From: JBBCJR01 sp037190805
GTDB taxonomy: Bacteria > Pseudomonadota > Alphaproteobacteria > Sphingomonadales > Sphingomonadaceae
Direction: 5' to 3'
Length of the DNA stretch: 64,000 nucleotides
Assembly (NCBI GenBank): GCA_037190805.1
Contig: JBBCJR010000004.1
Location: 248,001 to 312,000, forward strand
In this document: in pieces, positions 25,847-34,301 of the stretch
How the letters are laid out: the number at the start of each line of letters is the position of its first letter
Position numbering within the stretch: position 1 is the stretch's first letter
Program-made: the position numbers and the translations under genes
The notes under the pieces: model-generated
What the model was told of the DNA's origin: nothing
Database searches by the model: none
The model's input: only the letters and a program-made list of their open reading frames with translations

Positions 25847-27357
25847 GATGGGTGGCGATTGAAGGCTCTATCGATCAGCGCCTGGGTGGAGGGATCGAAC
25901 GCGCCCTCGCCCTCGCCCTCGATCGCCGCCATCACGGTACGGGCGATATCCTTGCCCAGCTCGACGCCCCACTGGTCGAAGGGATTGATGCCCATCAGCA
26001 CGGCATTGGCAAAAGTGCGATGCTCGTAAAAAGCGATCAGCGCCCCCAGCGTCGCGGCATCGAGGCGATCGAGCAGAAGCGTCGTCGACGGCCGGTCGCC
26101 CGCGAAGGTCCGTGCCGGATCGTCATGGACACGGCCCGCCATCAAGGCAGCACCCTGCGCCAGGCAGTTGGCAACCAGCTGGCGATGGTGGGCGGGATCC
26201 AGTCCGTCGTCACTCTCGATCGCCGCCACGAACTCGACCGGCACGCTATGCGTCCCCTGATGGAGCAACTGGAACACCGCATGCTGAGCATCGGTCCCCA
26301 GCCCGCCCCACAGGATGGGCGCGCTGGGACCATCCAGCAGCCCGCCGTCCGCCATCACGCCCTTGCCGTTCGATTCCATCTCGAGCTGCTGAAGATAAGC
26401 GGGCAGCAGCCGCAGCCGTTCGTCATAGGCGAACAACGCCCGCGTTTCCGCGCCGCGCCCGCGCGCGTAAAGCTGGTCGGCAAATGCCGCGACGAGTGGC
26501 GCGTTGCGTCCCGGCTCGGCATAGCGGAAATGGCGATCCATCGCCGCCGCCCCTTCCAGCAGGGCTTCGAACGCATCCCAACCCAGCGCCAGCGCCGCCG
26601 GAAAACCCACCGGCGACCACAGGGAATAGCGACCCCCGACACTTTCCGCGAAGGTCAGGACGCGGGTTTCATCGACACCGAATTCCACCGCTCGTTCCGG
26701 CGCCGCGGTGATCGCGATCACGCGGCCATAAGGGTCGTCGACACCGTGCTCCGCCAGCCAGGCGAGCGCGCTCGCGGCGTTCAGCATCGTCTCCGTCGTC
26801 GTGAAGGTCTTGGACGCGACTACAACCAGCGTCGCTGCGGGGTCGAACCGCGCGAAGGCGTCCGCCAGCGCGATACCGTCGACATTGGATACCACCGCAA
26901 CATCATAGGCGGGATTGCGCCGTCCCAGCGCATCGACCAGCAGCGCCGGTCCGAGCGCCGATCCACCGATGCCGATGTGCAGGATATGCCTAACCGGCCC
27001 CAGCGCCTCTGCTTCGATCGCGTCGACCAGCGCCCGCATCCGCCGGTGGCCGGCGGCAGCGCGATCGACGTCGGGGGCGGCGCCGCTACCCCGCTCGGCC
27101 AGATGAGTGGCGGCGCGCCTCTCGCTCAGGTTGACGATATCGCCGGCGAACAGGCGGGCCCGGGCATCGGCAAAACCGCGCGCGTCCAGCGCCGCGATGA
27201 AGGCATCGATCAAGGCGGCGTCGAGATGGGTCTTGGAAAAATCGAAGTGGATTCCGCCTTCGTCGACGGTCAACCGGCTCACCCGGTCAAGGTCGGCGGC
27301 GAAAAGCTCGGTGAGAGAGCGGCCGGAATCGGCGGTCCAGGGTGCGATCGTCATCAC
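25843..27357 (-). CDS. pgi: glucose-6-phosphate isomerase
   Basis: A 504-aa enzyme interconverting glucose 6-phosphate and fructose 6-phosphate. Signatures seen: ILHIGIGGSALGP, VVASKTFTTTETM, GGRYSLWSPVGFPAAL, the active-site Glu region QLEMESNGKGV, and HQGTHSVPVEF near the third quarter. It ends in NPFDQWGVELGKDIARTV, as usual for the family. It starts divergent from lepB and is coupled to the downstream GNAT gene. Confidence 0.95.
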   Translation of the reverse strand: MMTIAPWTADSGRSLTELFAADLDRVSRLTVDEGGIHFDFSKTHLDAALIDAFIAALDARGFADARARLFAGDIVNLSERRAATHLAERGSGAAPDVDRAAAGHRRMRALVDAIEAEALGPVRHILHIGIGGSALGPALLVDALGRRNPAYDVAVVSNVDGIALADAFARFDPAATLVVVASKTFTTTETMLNAASALAWLAEHGVDDPYGRVIAITAAPERAVEFGVDETRVLTFAESVGGRYSLWSPVGFPAALALGWDAFEALLEGAAAMDRHFRYAEPGRNAPLVAAFADQLYARGRGAETRALFAYDERLRLLPAYLQQLEMESNGKGVMADGGLLDGPSAPILWGGLGTDAQHAVFQLLHQGTHSVPVEFVAAIESDDGLDPAHHRQLVANCLAQGAALMAGRVHDDPARTFAGDRPSTTLLLDRLDAATLGALIAFYEHRTFANAVLMGINPFDQWGVELGKDIARTVMAAIEGEGEGAFDPSTQALIDRAFNRHPS

Positions 27358-27430
27358 TCAGCCTCTACAGGAGGGGAATGAGGGCCGCCAGCGCTTGACC
27401 TTCGTCCCTGCCGCGCGGATAGGGCATTTT

Positions 27431-28291
27431 ATGCCCGATACACCTCCCGTCGACGAGAATGCGGCGCTGCGCGCCCAGCACGCGAAGAAGACCGAAACGA
27501 TCCGGGAACAGATCGTCGAGACGACACGCTTCGTGCTGACTGTCGGTCTGCTGGCGATCCTCATCCGCAGCCTGATCTTCGCGCCGTTCAACATTCCGTC
27601 GGAATCGATGCTGCCGCGCCTGCTGGTCGGGGATTATCTGTTCGTCGCAAAATGGCCCTATGGCTATTCGCGCTACAGCTTTCCGTTCGGCATCGTACCG
27701 ATCGACGGCCGGCTGTTCGGGTCCGCGCCCGAGCGCGGCGACATCGCGGTCTTCAAATACCCCAAGGACAACAGCCAGGATTTCATCAAGCGGGTGATCG
27801 GCTTGCCGGGCGACATGATCCAGATGCGCGATGGCCAGCTGGTCATCAACGGCCAGGCGGTGCCCAAGGTTCGCATCGACGATTTCCTGACGCCGCAAAG
27901 CCCCAACACCACCTGCCGCGGCCAGATCGGCGCGGAGGATTTCCACTGGACCGCACCCGACGGCAAGAAATGGTGCCGCTATCCGCGTTATCGCGAAACG
28001 CTGCCCGGTGGCCGGTCCTACGAGGTGATCGACCAATTGCAGACGGTGGGCGACAATACCGGCGTCTACATGGTGCCGGCGGGCCATTATTTCATGATGG
28101 GCGACAATCGCGACGACAGCGCCGACAGCCGGTTCAGCCTGGCGCAGGACGGGGTCGGTTTCGTGCCGCTGGAAAACATGGTCGGCCGCGCGACGGTGGT
28201 GTTCTTCTCCACCGACGGGTCGGCGAACTGGCTGCTGCCGTGGACCTGGTTCACCGCCGCCCGCTACGAACGGATCGGACAGACTTTTTGA
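27431..28291 (+). CDS. lepB: signal peptidase I
   Basis: A 286-aa inner-membrane protease that removes Sec signal peptides. One membrane segment (about 34-53) precedes the catalytic Ser59 in PSESM; the general-base Lys120 lies in DFIKRVIGLPGD. MMGDNRDDSADSR is box E. The N-terminal cytoplasmic extension is polar. Start 27431 (MPDTPPVDEN) is chosen because the frame further upstream runs antisense through pgi. Its TGA stop is shared with the TTG start of rnc. Confidence 0.95.
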   Translation: MPDTPPVDENAALRAQHAKKTETIREQIVETTRFVLTVGLLAILIRSLIFAPFNIPSESMLPRLLVGDYLFVAKWPYGYSRYSFPFGIVPIDGRLFGSAPERGDIAVFKYPKDNSQDFIKRVIGLPGDMIQMRDGQLVINGQAVPKVRIDDFLTPQSPNTTCRGQIGAEDFHWTAPDGKKWCRYPRYRETLPGGRSYEVIDQLQTVGDNTGVYMVPAGHYFMMGDNRDDSADSRFSLAQDGVGFVPLENMVGRATVVFFSTDGSANWLLPWTWFTAARYERIGQTF

Positions 28292-28956
28292 ACGCCCCCT
28301 CCCCCGACTGGGCGGCAGAAACGCTTGGTCATCGATTTCGCGACCCGGCGCTGCTGTGCCGAGCCCTGACACATCCCAGCTATGGCGACGATCATTATCA
28401 GCGGCTGGAGTTTCTGGGCGACCGGATACTCGGACTGGTGATCGCGGCCTGGCTCTACCGCGTCTTCCCCGATGAACCGGAAGGCAAGCTCGCCCGGCGT
28501 TTGAACGCCCTCGTCTCCGGCGGCACCTGCGCCGAGATGGCAAGGACGATCGCGGTTGGGAGCCAGATCAGGCTTGGCCGCCAAGCCCGCGACGACGGCG
28601 CGGCGTTCAGCGAAAATGTCCTCGGCGACGCGATGGAGGCACTGATCGGCGCGCTCTATGTCGATTCGGGCTGGGACGCCGCGCAGGCGCTGATCGAACG
28701 GCTGTGGTCGCCGCTGATCGACACGCGCGAGCGAGCGCCCCTGCATCCGAAATCGGCGTTGCAGGAATGGGCAGCGGCGAAGGATGCCCGGCCGCCCGTC
28801 TATACGCTGCTTCGCCGGTCCGGCGCTCATCACGCGCCCCGGTTCGAAGTCGAGGTGGCGATCGACGGTCTCGACCGCGCCACCGGCGAGGGCGGATCGA
28901 AGCAGGAAGCCGAAACCGCCGCCGCCATCGCCCTTCTCGCCCGGCTAAAACCATGA
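28288..28956 (+). CDS. rnc: ribonuclease III
   Basis: A 222-aa double-strand-specific RNase for rRNA and mRNA processing. The catalytic signature is QRLEFLGDRILGLV, with the second acidic site in DAMEALIGALY. The dsRNA-binding domain (about 150-222) contains PKSALQEWAAAK and GSKQEAETAAAIALL. The start is TTG at 28288, overlapping the lepB stop (TTGA); no ATG is better placed. The stop overlaps the era ATG. The lepB-rnc-era order is common in proteobacteria. Confidence 0.93.
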   Translation: MNAPSPDWAAETLGHRFRDPALLCRALTHPSYGDDHYQRLEFLGDRILGLVIAAWLYRVFPDEPEGKLARRLNALVSGGTCAEMARTIAVGSQIRLGRQARDDGAAFSENVLGDAMEALIGALYVDSGWDAAQALIERLWSPLIDTRERAPLHPKSALQEWAAAKDARPPVYTLLRRSGAHHAPRFEVEVAIDGLDRATGEGGSKQEAETAAAIALLARLKP

Positions 28957-29870
28957 TGGAACCTATGACCGAACCCGCCGAAACCCGCTGCGGCGTCGTC
29001 GCCATCGTCGGCGCGCCCAATGCCGGCAAGTCCACCCTGACTAACGCCTTGGTCGGCCAGAAGGTCGCCATCGTCAGCCCGAAGGTGCAGACCACCCGCA
29101 CCCGTCTGACCGGCATCGCCATCGACGGCGATGCGCAACTGCTGCTGGTCGATACGCCGGGCATCTTCGCGCCGCGCCGGCGGCTGGACCGGGCAATGGT
29201 CGCCGCGGCGTGGGAAGGCGCGCAGGCGGCGGACGTCATCGCGCTGGTCATCGACGCCAAGGCCGGTATCCGCGACAATGTCGAGACGATCCTGGACGGC
29301 CTCGCGGGACGGCCCGAGACGAAGGTCCTGATCCTCAACAAGGTCGATCTGGTGGCGAAGGAGAAACTGCTGGGCCTCACCGCACAGCTCGACGCCGACC
29401 ATGACTTCGCCCGCATCTTCATGGTTGCTGCGGCGAGCGGTGATGGTGTTGCCGACCTCAAGGCGGATCTTGCCGCCCGGATGCCGGCCGGGCCGTGGCT
29501 TTATCCCGAAGACCAGCTGTCGGACACCACCACCCGGATGATGGCCGCCGAGATCACGCGCGAGCAGCTCTACCTCCAGCTTCACGACGAGCTTCCCTAT
29601 GCGGCCACAATCGAGACCGAGCAGTGGGAAGAGCGGCGCGACGGGTCGGTCGCCATCCACCAGCAGATCCTGATCGAGCGCGACACCCAGAAAGCGATCG
29701 TGCTGGGCAAGGGCGGAACCCGCATCAAGGCGCTGGGCGCCGCCGCCCGCGCCGAGCTGACAGAGGCGCTGGGCCGGCGCGTCCACCTGTTCCTGCACGT
29801 CAAGGTGTCGCCCAACTGGTCCGAGGATCGCGGCGTTTATCGCGACATGGGTCTGGGCTGGGTGGAGTAA
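28953..29870 (+). CDS. era: GTPase Era
   Basis: A 305-aa GTPase that binds 16S rRNA and assists 30S maturation. G motifs: G1 GAPNAGKST, G2/G3 KVQTTRTR and DTPG, G4 NKVD, and G5 around VAAASG. The C-terminal KH domain has IVLGKGGTRIKALGAAAR. Start ATG 28953 overlaps the rnc stop (ATGA). Confidence 0.95.
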   Translation: MMEPMTEPAETRCGVVAIVGAPNAGKSTLTNALVGQKVAIVSPKVQTTRTRLTGIAIDGDAQLLLVDTPGIFAPRRRLDRAMVAAAWEGAQAADVIALVIDAKAGIRDNVETILDGLAGRPETKVLILNKVDLVAKEKLLGLTAQLDADHDFARIFMVAAASGDGVADLKADLAARMPAGPWLYPEDQLSDTTTRMMAAEITREQLYLQLHDELPYAATIETEQWEERRDGSVAIHQQILIERDTQKAIVLGKGGTRIKALGAAARAELTEALGRRVHLFLHVKVSPNWSEDRGVYRDMGLGWVE

Positions 29871-29901
29871 CGGGCCGCCCATTGGCGACAGGAGCGGCCC
29901 G
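29871..29901. terminator. hairpin between era and tonB
   Basis: CGGGCCGC (29871-29878) pairs perfectly with GCGGCCCG (29894-29901) directly after the era stop codon. The convergent tonB gene ends at 29910. Probably a bidirectional terminator; no U-tract is evident. Confidence 0.55.
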
Positions 29902-29909
29902 CTCCCTCC

Positions 29910-30554
29910 CTATTCGGGCAAGCGCCAGCGAATGCGGTCGGTGACGGTCGACGCGATCGGCACCCCTGCCCCGTCAAGCGCGGGATCATAGCGCGCCCGG
30001 CGAAGATAAAGGCGGCAGGTGGCATCATCCAGCGCTGAATGGCCGCTGGATTTGATCACCGCGCACTCCGCAAGCTTGCCATCGGCACCGACCCGCGCGG
30101 AGATGGTCACTGTCCCTTCCTGTTCCGCGCGGATCGCGCTGGGCGGATAATCGTCGGCGCTGATCCACCTGTTCCTGTCGCCACGCACCTTGGCGCTTTC
30201 GGCGAGGCTTGGCGCCACCGGCATGGGCGGCGGTTCCGTGACCACGGGCACCTGCGGCTGCCACGGCGGATCGAGCGGAACCGGCGGGACGAACGGGGTA
30301 TCCAGAATCTGCGGCGTCCGCACCACCACATCCCTTGGTACCGCAGGCTGGCTCGACTGCTGCTCCGGCCTGGGCGGCGGTGGCGGCGGCGCCGGATCGG
30401 GTGCGATGCTGATGATCTTGAGGTCCGGCGTCACGATCTTGATCACATCATGGGCCAAGCCGCTGATGAAGGCGTAGCCAATGCCCGCATGGACAAGCGC
30501 GACGGCGGCGATGGAGGGTAGTTTGGATCGTTGACGCTGATGGACATATGCCAT
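29910..30554 (-). CDS. tonB: energy transducer TonB
   Basis: A 214-aa TonB-type protein that couples proton-motive force from ExbBD to outer-membrane receptors. It has an N-terminal anchor (about 14-35, IAAVALVHAGIGYAFISGL), a Pro-rich periplasmic spacer (PDPAPPPPPPRPE, then VPPVPLDPPWQP), and a C-terminal TonB domain (GTVTISARVGADGKLAECAVIKSSG…). ATG at 30554 has TAGGAGG 7 nt upstream. No exbB/exbD lies beside it. A second tonB occurs at 37919. Confidence 0.88.
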   Translation of the reverse strand: MAYVHQRQRSKLPSIAAVALVHAGIGYAFISGLAHDVIKIVTPDLKIISIAPDPAPPPPPPRPEQQSSQPAVPRDVVVRTPQILDTPFVPPVPLDPPWQPQVPVVTEPPPMPVAPSLAESAKVRGDRNRWISADDYPPSAIRAEQEGTVTISARVGADGKLAECAVIKSSGHSALDDATCRLYLRRARYDPALDGAGVPIASTVTDRIRWRLPE

Positions 30555-30618
30555 GACGCAGCCTCCTACTCCCGGTTGCGTCGAGGCGATCTGTCACGTC
30601 TCTCGACGCAGTCTCCTA
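30555..30618 (-). promoter_or_regulatory. repeated leader elements upstream of tonB
   Basis: On the plus strand GACGCAG-N-CTCCTA occurs at 30555-30568 and again at 30605-30618, 50 nt apart; the first copy contains the tonB ribosome-binding site. TGCGTCGAG (30577-30585) and CTCGACGCA (30602-30610) form a perfect 9-bp inverted repeat. The segment could be an operator or a leader hairpin affecting translation. Confidence 0.4.
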
Positions 30619-30754
30619 GGATGTGGAAGGGTGCGCCCGTTATGTTATCTCGTCAAGCGCCGATGACCGTATCGTGGACGAAATGACTAGCGGGCACCTC
30701 TTTTGGACCTCAAACCCCTCGCCCGCGCCGGCGAAGCGGCTATATAGTCGCCTG

Positions 30755-31303
30755 ATGATGTCCCTGCCCAACCTCCTGACGCTGTCGCGTATCCTTGCGG
30801 TGCCGTTGTTGGTCTTCCTGATGTGGGACGCGGGCTGGCTGGGCTATACGCTGGCGTTCGCGCTGTACGTGCTGATGGGCGTCACCGACTATTTCGACGG
30901 CTACCTCGCCCGCGCCCAGGGCACGGTGTCCAAGCTGGGCGTGTTCCTCGATCCCATCGCCGACAAGATCATGGTCGCGGCCGTGCTGATGATGCTGGTC
31001 GCCACCCGCGATATCGAGGGCTGGCACGTCATCGCCGCGATCATCATCCTGCTGCGGGAGATCACCGTCTCGGGACTGCGCGAGTTCCTGGCCGGTCTGC
31101 AGATCTCGGTTCCGGTCAGCCGCCTCGCCAAGTGGAAGACGGCGTTGCAGATGGTCGCGCTGGGCGGCCTGATCCTCGATGGCGCGCTCAAGGAATGGCA
31201 GGTGGTGCACATTGCGTCCCTTGGCTGCCTGTGGGCGGCCGCGCTGCTGACGCTGGTCACCGGCTGGGACTATCTGCGCGCCGGCCTCAAGCACATGGCG
31301 TGA
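30755..31303 (+). CDS. pgsA: CDP-diacylglycerol-glycerol-3-phosphate 3-phosphatidyltransferase
   Basis: A 182-aa integral membrane enzyme that makes phosphatidylglycerophosphate. The CDP-alcohol phosphotransferase motif DG-x2-AR-x8-G-x3-D-x3-D is seen in FDGYLARAQGTVSKLGVFLD plus PIADK. Several membrane helices follow. N-terminus MMSLPNLLTLSRILAVP is typical; the start may be 30755 or 30758. No strong ribosome-binding site was seen. moaD follows 6 nt downstream. Confidence 0.93.
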   Translation: MMSLPNLLTLSRILAVPLLVFLMWDAGWLGYTLAFALYVLMGVTDYFDGYLARAQGTVSKLGVFLDPIADKIMVAAVLMMLVATRDIEGWHVIAAIIILLREITVSGLREFLAGLQISVPVSRLAKWKTALQMVALGGLILDGALKEWQVVHIASLGCLWAAALLTLVTGWDYLRAGLKHMA

Positions 31304-31309
31304 GCGGGA

Positions 31310-31555
31310 ATGCGGCTGCTCTATTTCGCCTGGGTGCGCGAGGCCGTTGGCGTCGATGCCGAGACGGTCGATTGCCCCGCGGCCACCGTCGCCGAACTGC
31401 TCGACTGGCTGGCGGAGCGTAGCGCGGGCCATGCCACGGCACTTGCCGATCGCGGCCGCATCCGCGTGGCCGTGGACCAGCGCATGGCGGGCCCTGACAC
31501 GCCGGTCGCGGGCGCGGCGGAGGTCGCCATATTCCCGCCGGTAACAGGCGGATGA
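31310..31555 (+). CDS. moaD: molybdopterin synthase sulfur carrier subunit
   Basis: An 81-aa ubiquitin-fold protein ending in the diagnostic FPPVTGG. The terminal Gly is thiocarboxylated and donates sulfur for the molybdopterin dithiolene. The last codons overlap the moaE start (ATGA). Together with moaE it forms MPT synthase. Confidence 0.93.
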   Translation: MRLLYFAWVREAVGVDAETVDCPAATVAELLDWLAERSAGHATALADRGRIRVAVDQRMAGPDTPVAGAAEVAIFPPVTGG

Positions 31556-31995
31556 TCGACGTCCGCGTGCAGGCAGCGGATATCGACGTCGGCAGCGAAC
31601 TGACGCGCCTGGAGGCGCTGGGCGGCGGCGCGGTCGCCAGCTTCACCGGCGTCGTGCGCGGCGATGGCAGTCTCGCCGCCCTCACCCTCGAACATTATCC
31701 GGCGATGACCGAAACGGCGATGACCGACATCGCGGCGGAGGCAGCCCGCCGCTGGCCGCTGATCGGCGGAACCATCATCCACCGCGTCGGCCGGCTCCGC
31801 CCAGGCGAGCGAATCGTGCTGGTCGCGGTCGCGAGCCCGCACCGCCATGCCGCGCTCGACGCCTGCGCCTTCCTCATCGACTGGCTGAAAACGCGTGCGC
31901 CCTTCTGGAAGCAGGAGAGCTTCGTCGACGGCACGCATCGCTGGGTCGAGGCCCGCGCCGAGGACGATGCCGCCACCGCCCGCTGGACACTCTGA
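31552..31995 (+). CDS. moaE: molybdopterin synthase catalytic subunit
   Basis: A 147-aa large subunit that adds sulfur from MoaD to cyclic pyranopterin monophosphate. Family motifs: GAVASFTGVVRG, LEHYPAMTE, IHRVGRLRPGE, VAVASPHRHAALDACAFLIDWLKTRAPFWKQE (shown in parts here) and the following Lys-rich active region. It overlaps moaD. No other moa or mob gene is in the window. Confidence 0.93.
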   Translation: MIDVRVQAADIDVGSELTRLEALGGGAVASFTGVVRGDGSLAALTLEHYPAMTETAMTDIAAEAARRWPLIGGTIIHRVGRLRPGERIVLVAVASPHRHAALDACAFLIDWLKTRAPFWKQESFVDGTHRWVEARAEDDAATARWTL

Positions 31996-32010
31996 ACCGG
32001 CGCCCGGCCG

Positions 32011-32898
32011 TCAGGGTTTCAAGGCCTCCGCCAGCATCCGGAACTCCTTCTCCCGGGGACTGCTGCGGCGCCAGACGAGCGCGATCCGGCGTTTCGCCCG
32101 CGCGGTATCGAGCGGTCGCGCCTCCACGTCGGTGCCGTCGAGCAGGCCAGCCTCGATCCCCATTTCAGGCACCAGCGTGATGCCCAGCCCATTGTCCACC
32201 ATCTGCACCAGCGTATGGAGCGATGTGCCGAGCATCGCCGCGTTGGCATTGATTTCCGGCCGGTTGCAGGCCGCTAGCGCATGGTCCTTCAGGCAATGCC
32301 CATCCTCCAGCAGCAGCAACCGGTCCTCGTCGATACTGTCGGGCGAGATCGCCCCCGGCGGCTCAATTCCCTCGCCACGTGGAAACGCCAGCATCAGCCG
32401 GTCCTCGAACAGCACCTCCGAATCCACCTCGCCGCAGACATAGGGCAATGCCAGCAGCACCGCATCCAGCTTGCCCCGATGCAGTGATTCGCACGCCTGG
32501 GGGCTGGTTTCCTCGCGCAGATAGAGGCGCAGTTCCGGCCATTCGGCGCGCAGGCGCGGCAGCACGCGCGGCAGCAGGAACGGAGCGATCGTCGGGATGA
32601 CGCCCAGACGCAGCTCCCCGGCCAGCGGCTTGCCCGCCGCGCGGGCCATCGCGGCCAGTTCCTCTGCCTCCCGCAGCACCCGTCGGGCCTTGACGACGAT
32701 GCGTTCGCCAAGCGGCGTGAACCGGACGACACGCCGTGTACGCTCGACCAGATGGGCGTCGATCAAGGTTTCCAGCTCGCGGATGCCGGCCGACAGGGTG
32801 GACTGGGTGACGAAGCTCGCCTCCGCCGCACGTCCGAAATGGCCGTGATCGTGCAGAGCGACCAGATAGCTGAGTTGCTTCAGGGTGGGCAGGATCAT
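32011..32898 (-). CDS. oxyR: hydrogen-peroxide sensing LysR regulator OxyR
   Basis: A 295-aa LysR-type activator. The winged HTH is at about 2-60 (LSYLVALHDHGHFGRAAEAS). The redox pair is present as GHCLKDHALAAC: Cys202 and Cys211, the spacing that forms the peroxide-induced disulfide in OxyR. It is divergent from ahpC, its classic target, with an inverted repeat in between. The assignment is therefore stronger than for a generic LysR protein. Confidence 0.92.
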   Translation of the reverse strand: MILPTLKQLSYLVALHDHGHFGRAAEASFVTQSTLSAGIRELETLIDAHLVERTRRVVRFTPLGERIVVKARRVLREAEELAAMARAAGKPLAGELRLGVIPTIAPFLLPRVLPRLRAEWPELRLYLREETSPQACESLHRGKLDAVLLALPYVCGEVDSEVLFEDRLMLAFPRGEGIEPPGAISPDSIDEDRLLLLEDGHCLKDHALAACNRPEINANAAMLGTSLHTLVQMVDNGLGITLVPEMGIEAGLLDGTDVEARPLDTARAKRRIALVWRRSSPREKEFRMLAEALKP

Positions 32899-32918
32899 TT
32901 ATCGTTCCATTCGATCAA

Positions 32919-32935
32919 TGATTAGCAAATAATCA
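32919..32935. promoter_or_regulatory. candidate OxyR operator between oxyR and ahpC
   Basis: A perfect inverted repeat TGATTA-N5-TAATCA in an AT-rich stretch, 20 nt from the oxyR start and 75 nt before ahpC. It has the T-N11-A core expected of LysR-type sites. Location between a LysR-type sensor and its usual target supports it. Confidence 0.6.
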
Positions 32936-33010
32936 ATTTGCCCTTCAAACACCAGTCCGTCACAAGAGCACCATATCGTTTCCGTCCACCCTCTCATCTG
33001 GAGAAGCATC

Positions 33011-33556
33011 ATGGCCCTTACCGTTGGCGACAAGTTCCCCGAGATCACCGTTCCGGTCCAGCAGGGCGTCGCCGCCCTTCCTGCCGGTGAGTCGCTGGAT
33101 CTCGGCAAGACCGACGGCAAGTGGAAGGTCGTGTTCTTCTGGCCGAAGGATTTCACTTTCATCTGCCCGACCGAGATCATCGGCTATGGCGACCTCAAGA
33201 ATGATTTCGCGGACCGCGACGCGGTGCTGATCGGTGCGTCGACCGACACCGATTTCGTCCACTTCGCGTGGCGCAAGTCGGATGAGCGTCTGGCCAATTG
33301 CGACTTCCCATGGATCGCCGACAACAAGAAGGAGCTGGCGAACGCGCTCGGCATCGTCGAGCAGAACGCCGGCGTGGCACTGCGCGCCACCTTCATCGTT
33401 GATCCGCACAACGTCATCCAGCACGTGACGGTGAACGGCCTCAACCAGGGCCGCAACCCGGCCGAGGCGCTGCGCGTCCTCGACGCGCTGCAGACCGACG
33501 AACTGTGCCCCTGCAACTGGTCGCAGGGCGAAGACGTGCTGAAGCCGGCCGCCTGA
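33011..33556 (+). CDS. ahpC: peroxiredoxin (alkyl hydroperoxide reductase C type)
   Basis: A 181-aa two-Cys peroxiredoxin that reduces H2O2 and organic peroxides. Peroxidatic Cys52 lies in DFTFICPTEI; C-terminal cysteines Cys166 and Cys168 are in DELCPCNW. It reads WPKDFTF rather than the enteric YPADFTF, as in the AhpD-linked AhpC group. The partner ahpD follows, separated by a hairpin. Probably activated by the divergent OxyR. Confidence 0.94.
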   Translation: MALTVGDKFPEITVPVQQGVAALPAGESLDLGKTDGKWKVVFFWPKDFTFICPTEIIGYGDLKNDFADRDAVLIGASTDTDFVHFAWRKSDERLANCDFPWIADNKKELANALGIVEQNAGVALRATFIVDPHNVIQHVTVNGLNQGRNPAEALRVLDALQTDELCPCNWSQGEDVLKPAA

Positions 33557-33583
33557 TTTCCCCCAGGCCCTACGGCGCTGAAC

Positions 33584-33613
33584 GGGCGCGGGGAGGCTCG
33601 CCTTCCCGCGCCC
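33584..33613 (+). terminator. intercistronic hairpin between ahpC and ahpD
   Basis: GGGCGCGGGGAGG (33584-33596) pairs with CCTTCCCGCGCCC (33601-33613) around a CTCG tetraloop, with a single G-U pair. It is followed by the ahpD ribosome-binding site, not a U-tract. It may attenuate ahpD or stabilise the ahpC message, giving more AhpC than AhpD. Confidence 0.65.
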
Positions 33614-33634
33614 CATTCATGAATGGAGACCCTT

Positions 33635-34153
33635 ATGTCCCTCAAGGAATTCGCTGACACGCTGCCTGATTATGCCAAGGACCTGCGCCTGAACGTCGGC
33701 TCGCTGCTGGGCGATCAGACTTTGTCCGACCAGCGCAAATACGGCCTGCTGCTCGCCTGCGCCCATGGCACCGGCTATCGCCCGATCGTCGCCGCCGCCG
33801 AGGCGGAGGTGGATGGCAAGCTGTCGCCCGAGGCCGCCACCGCCGCCCGCGCCGCGGCCGCGATCATGGCGATGAACAACGTCTATTACCGCTTCGTCCA
33901 TCTCGCCTCGAACAAGGAATATGGGACGCTGCCGGCCAAGCTGAGGATGAACGTCCTCGGCAGCCCCGGCATCGACAAGGCGGATTTCGAGCTGTTCAGC
34001 CTTGCCGTCAGCGCCATGAACGGGTGCGGCATGTGCATCGACTCGCACGAAAAGGTGCTGCGCCAACACAATGTTCCAGTTGGCGATATCCAGACCGCGG
34101 CGCGTGTCGGATCGGTGATCAAGGCGGTCGCGACCGTCCACGCCACGCTCTAA
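33635..34153 (+). CDS. ahpD: alkyl hydroperoxidase AhpD
   Basis: A 172-aa AhpD-fold disulfide reductase that recycles AhpC. The active-site CxxC is Cys131-Cys134 in NGCGMCIDSHE, with His138 close by as in the proton-relay pattern. The start at 33635 (MSLKEFADTLPDYAKD) has GGAGA 8 nt upstream; an earlier in-frame start at 33623 lacks one. Second gene of the ahpCD operon. Confidence 0.93.
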   Translation: MSLKEFADTLPDYAKDLRLNVGSLLGDQTLSDQRKYGLLLACAHGTGYRPIVAAAEAEVDGKLSPEAATAARAAAAIMAMNNVYYRFVHLASNKEYGTLPAKLRMNVLGSPGIDKADFELFSLAVSAMNGCGMCIDSHEKVLRQHNVPVGDIQTAARVGSVIKAVATVHATL

Positions 34154-34169
34154 CTGGTTCACCCATCGC

Positions 34170-34203
34170 GCCGGCGGCCGTCATGTCCACGACGGCGGCC
34201 GGC
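34170..34203 (+). terminator. hairpin after ahpD
   Basis: GCCGGCGGCCGTC (34170-34182) pairs with GACGGCGGCCGGC (34191-34203) with one mismatch and an 8-nt loop. It follows the ahpD stop by 16 nt and likely ends the ahpCD transcript. Confidence 0.6.
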
Positions 34204-34301
34204 CGATAGTTGGGCGGCGCCCCTTCCCATCGGACCGGTGGACGCCTAAATCCCTTGCCGGAAGAAGCCTCCAGGGGCGCAGCGTGAAGGGGCGAGAGGC
34301 A

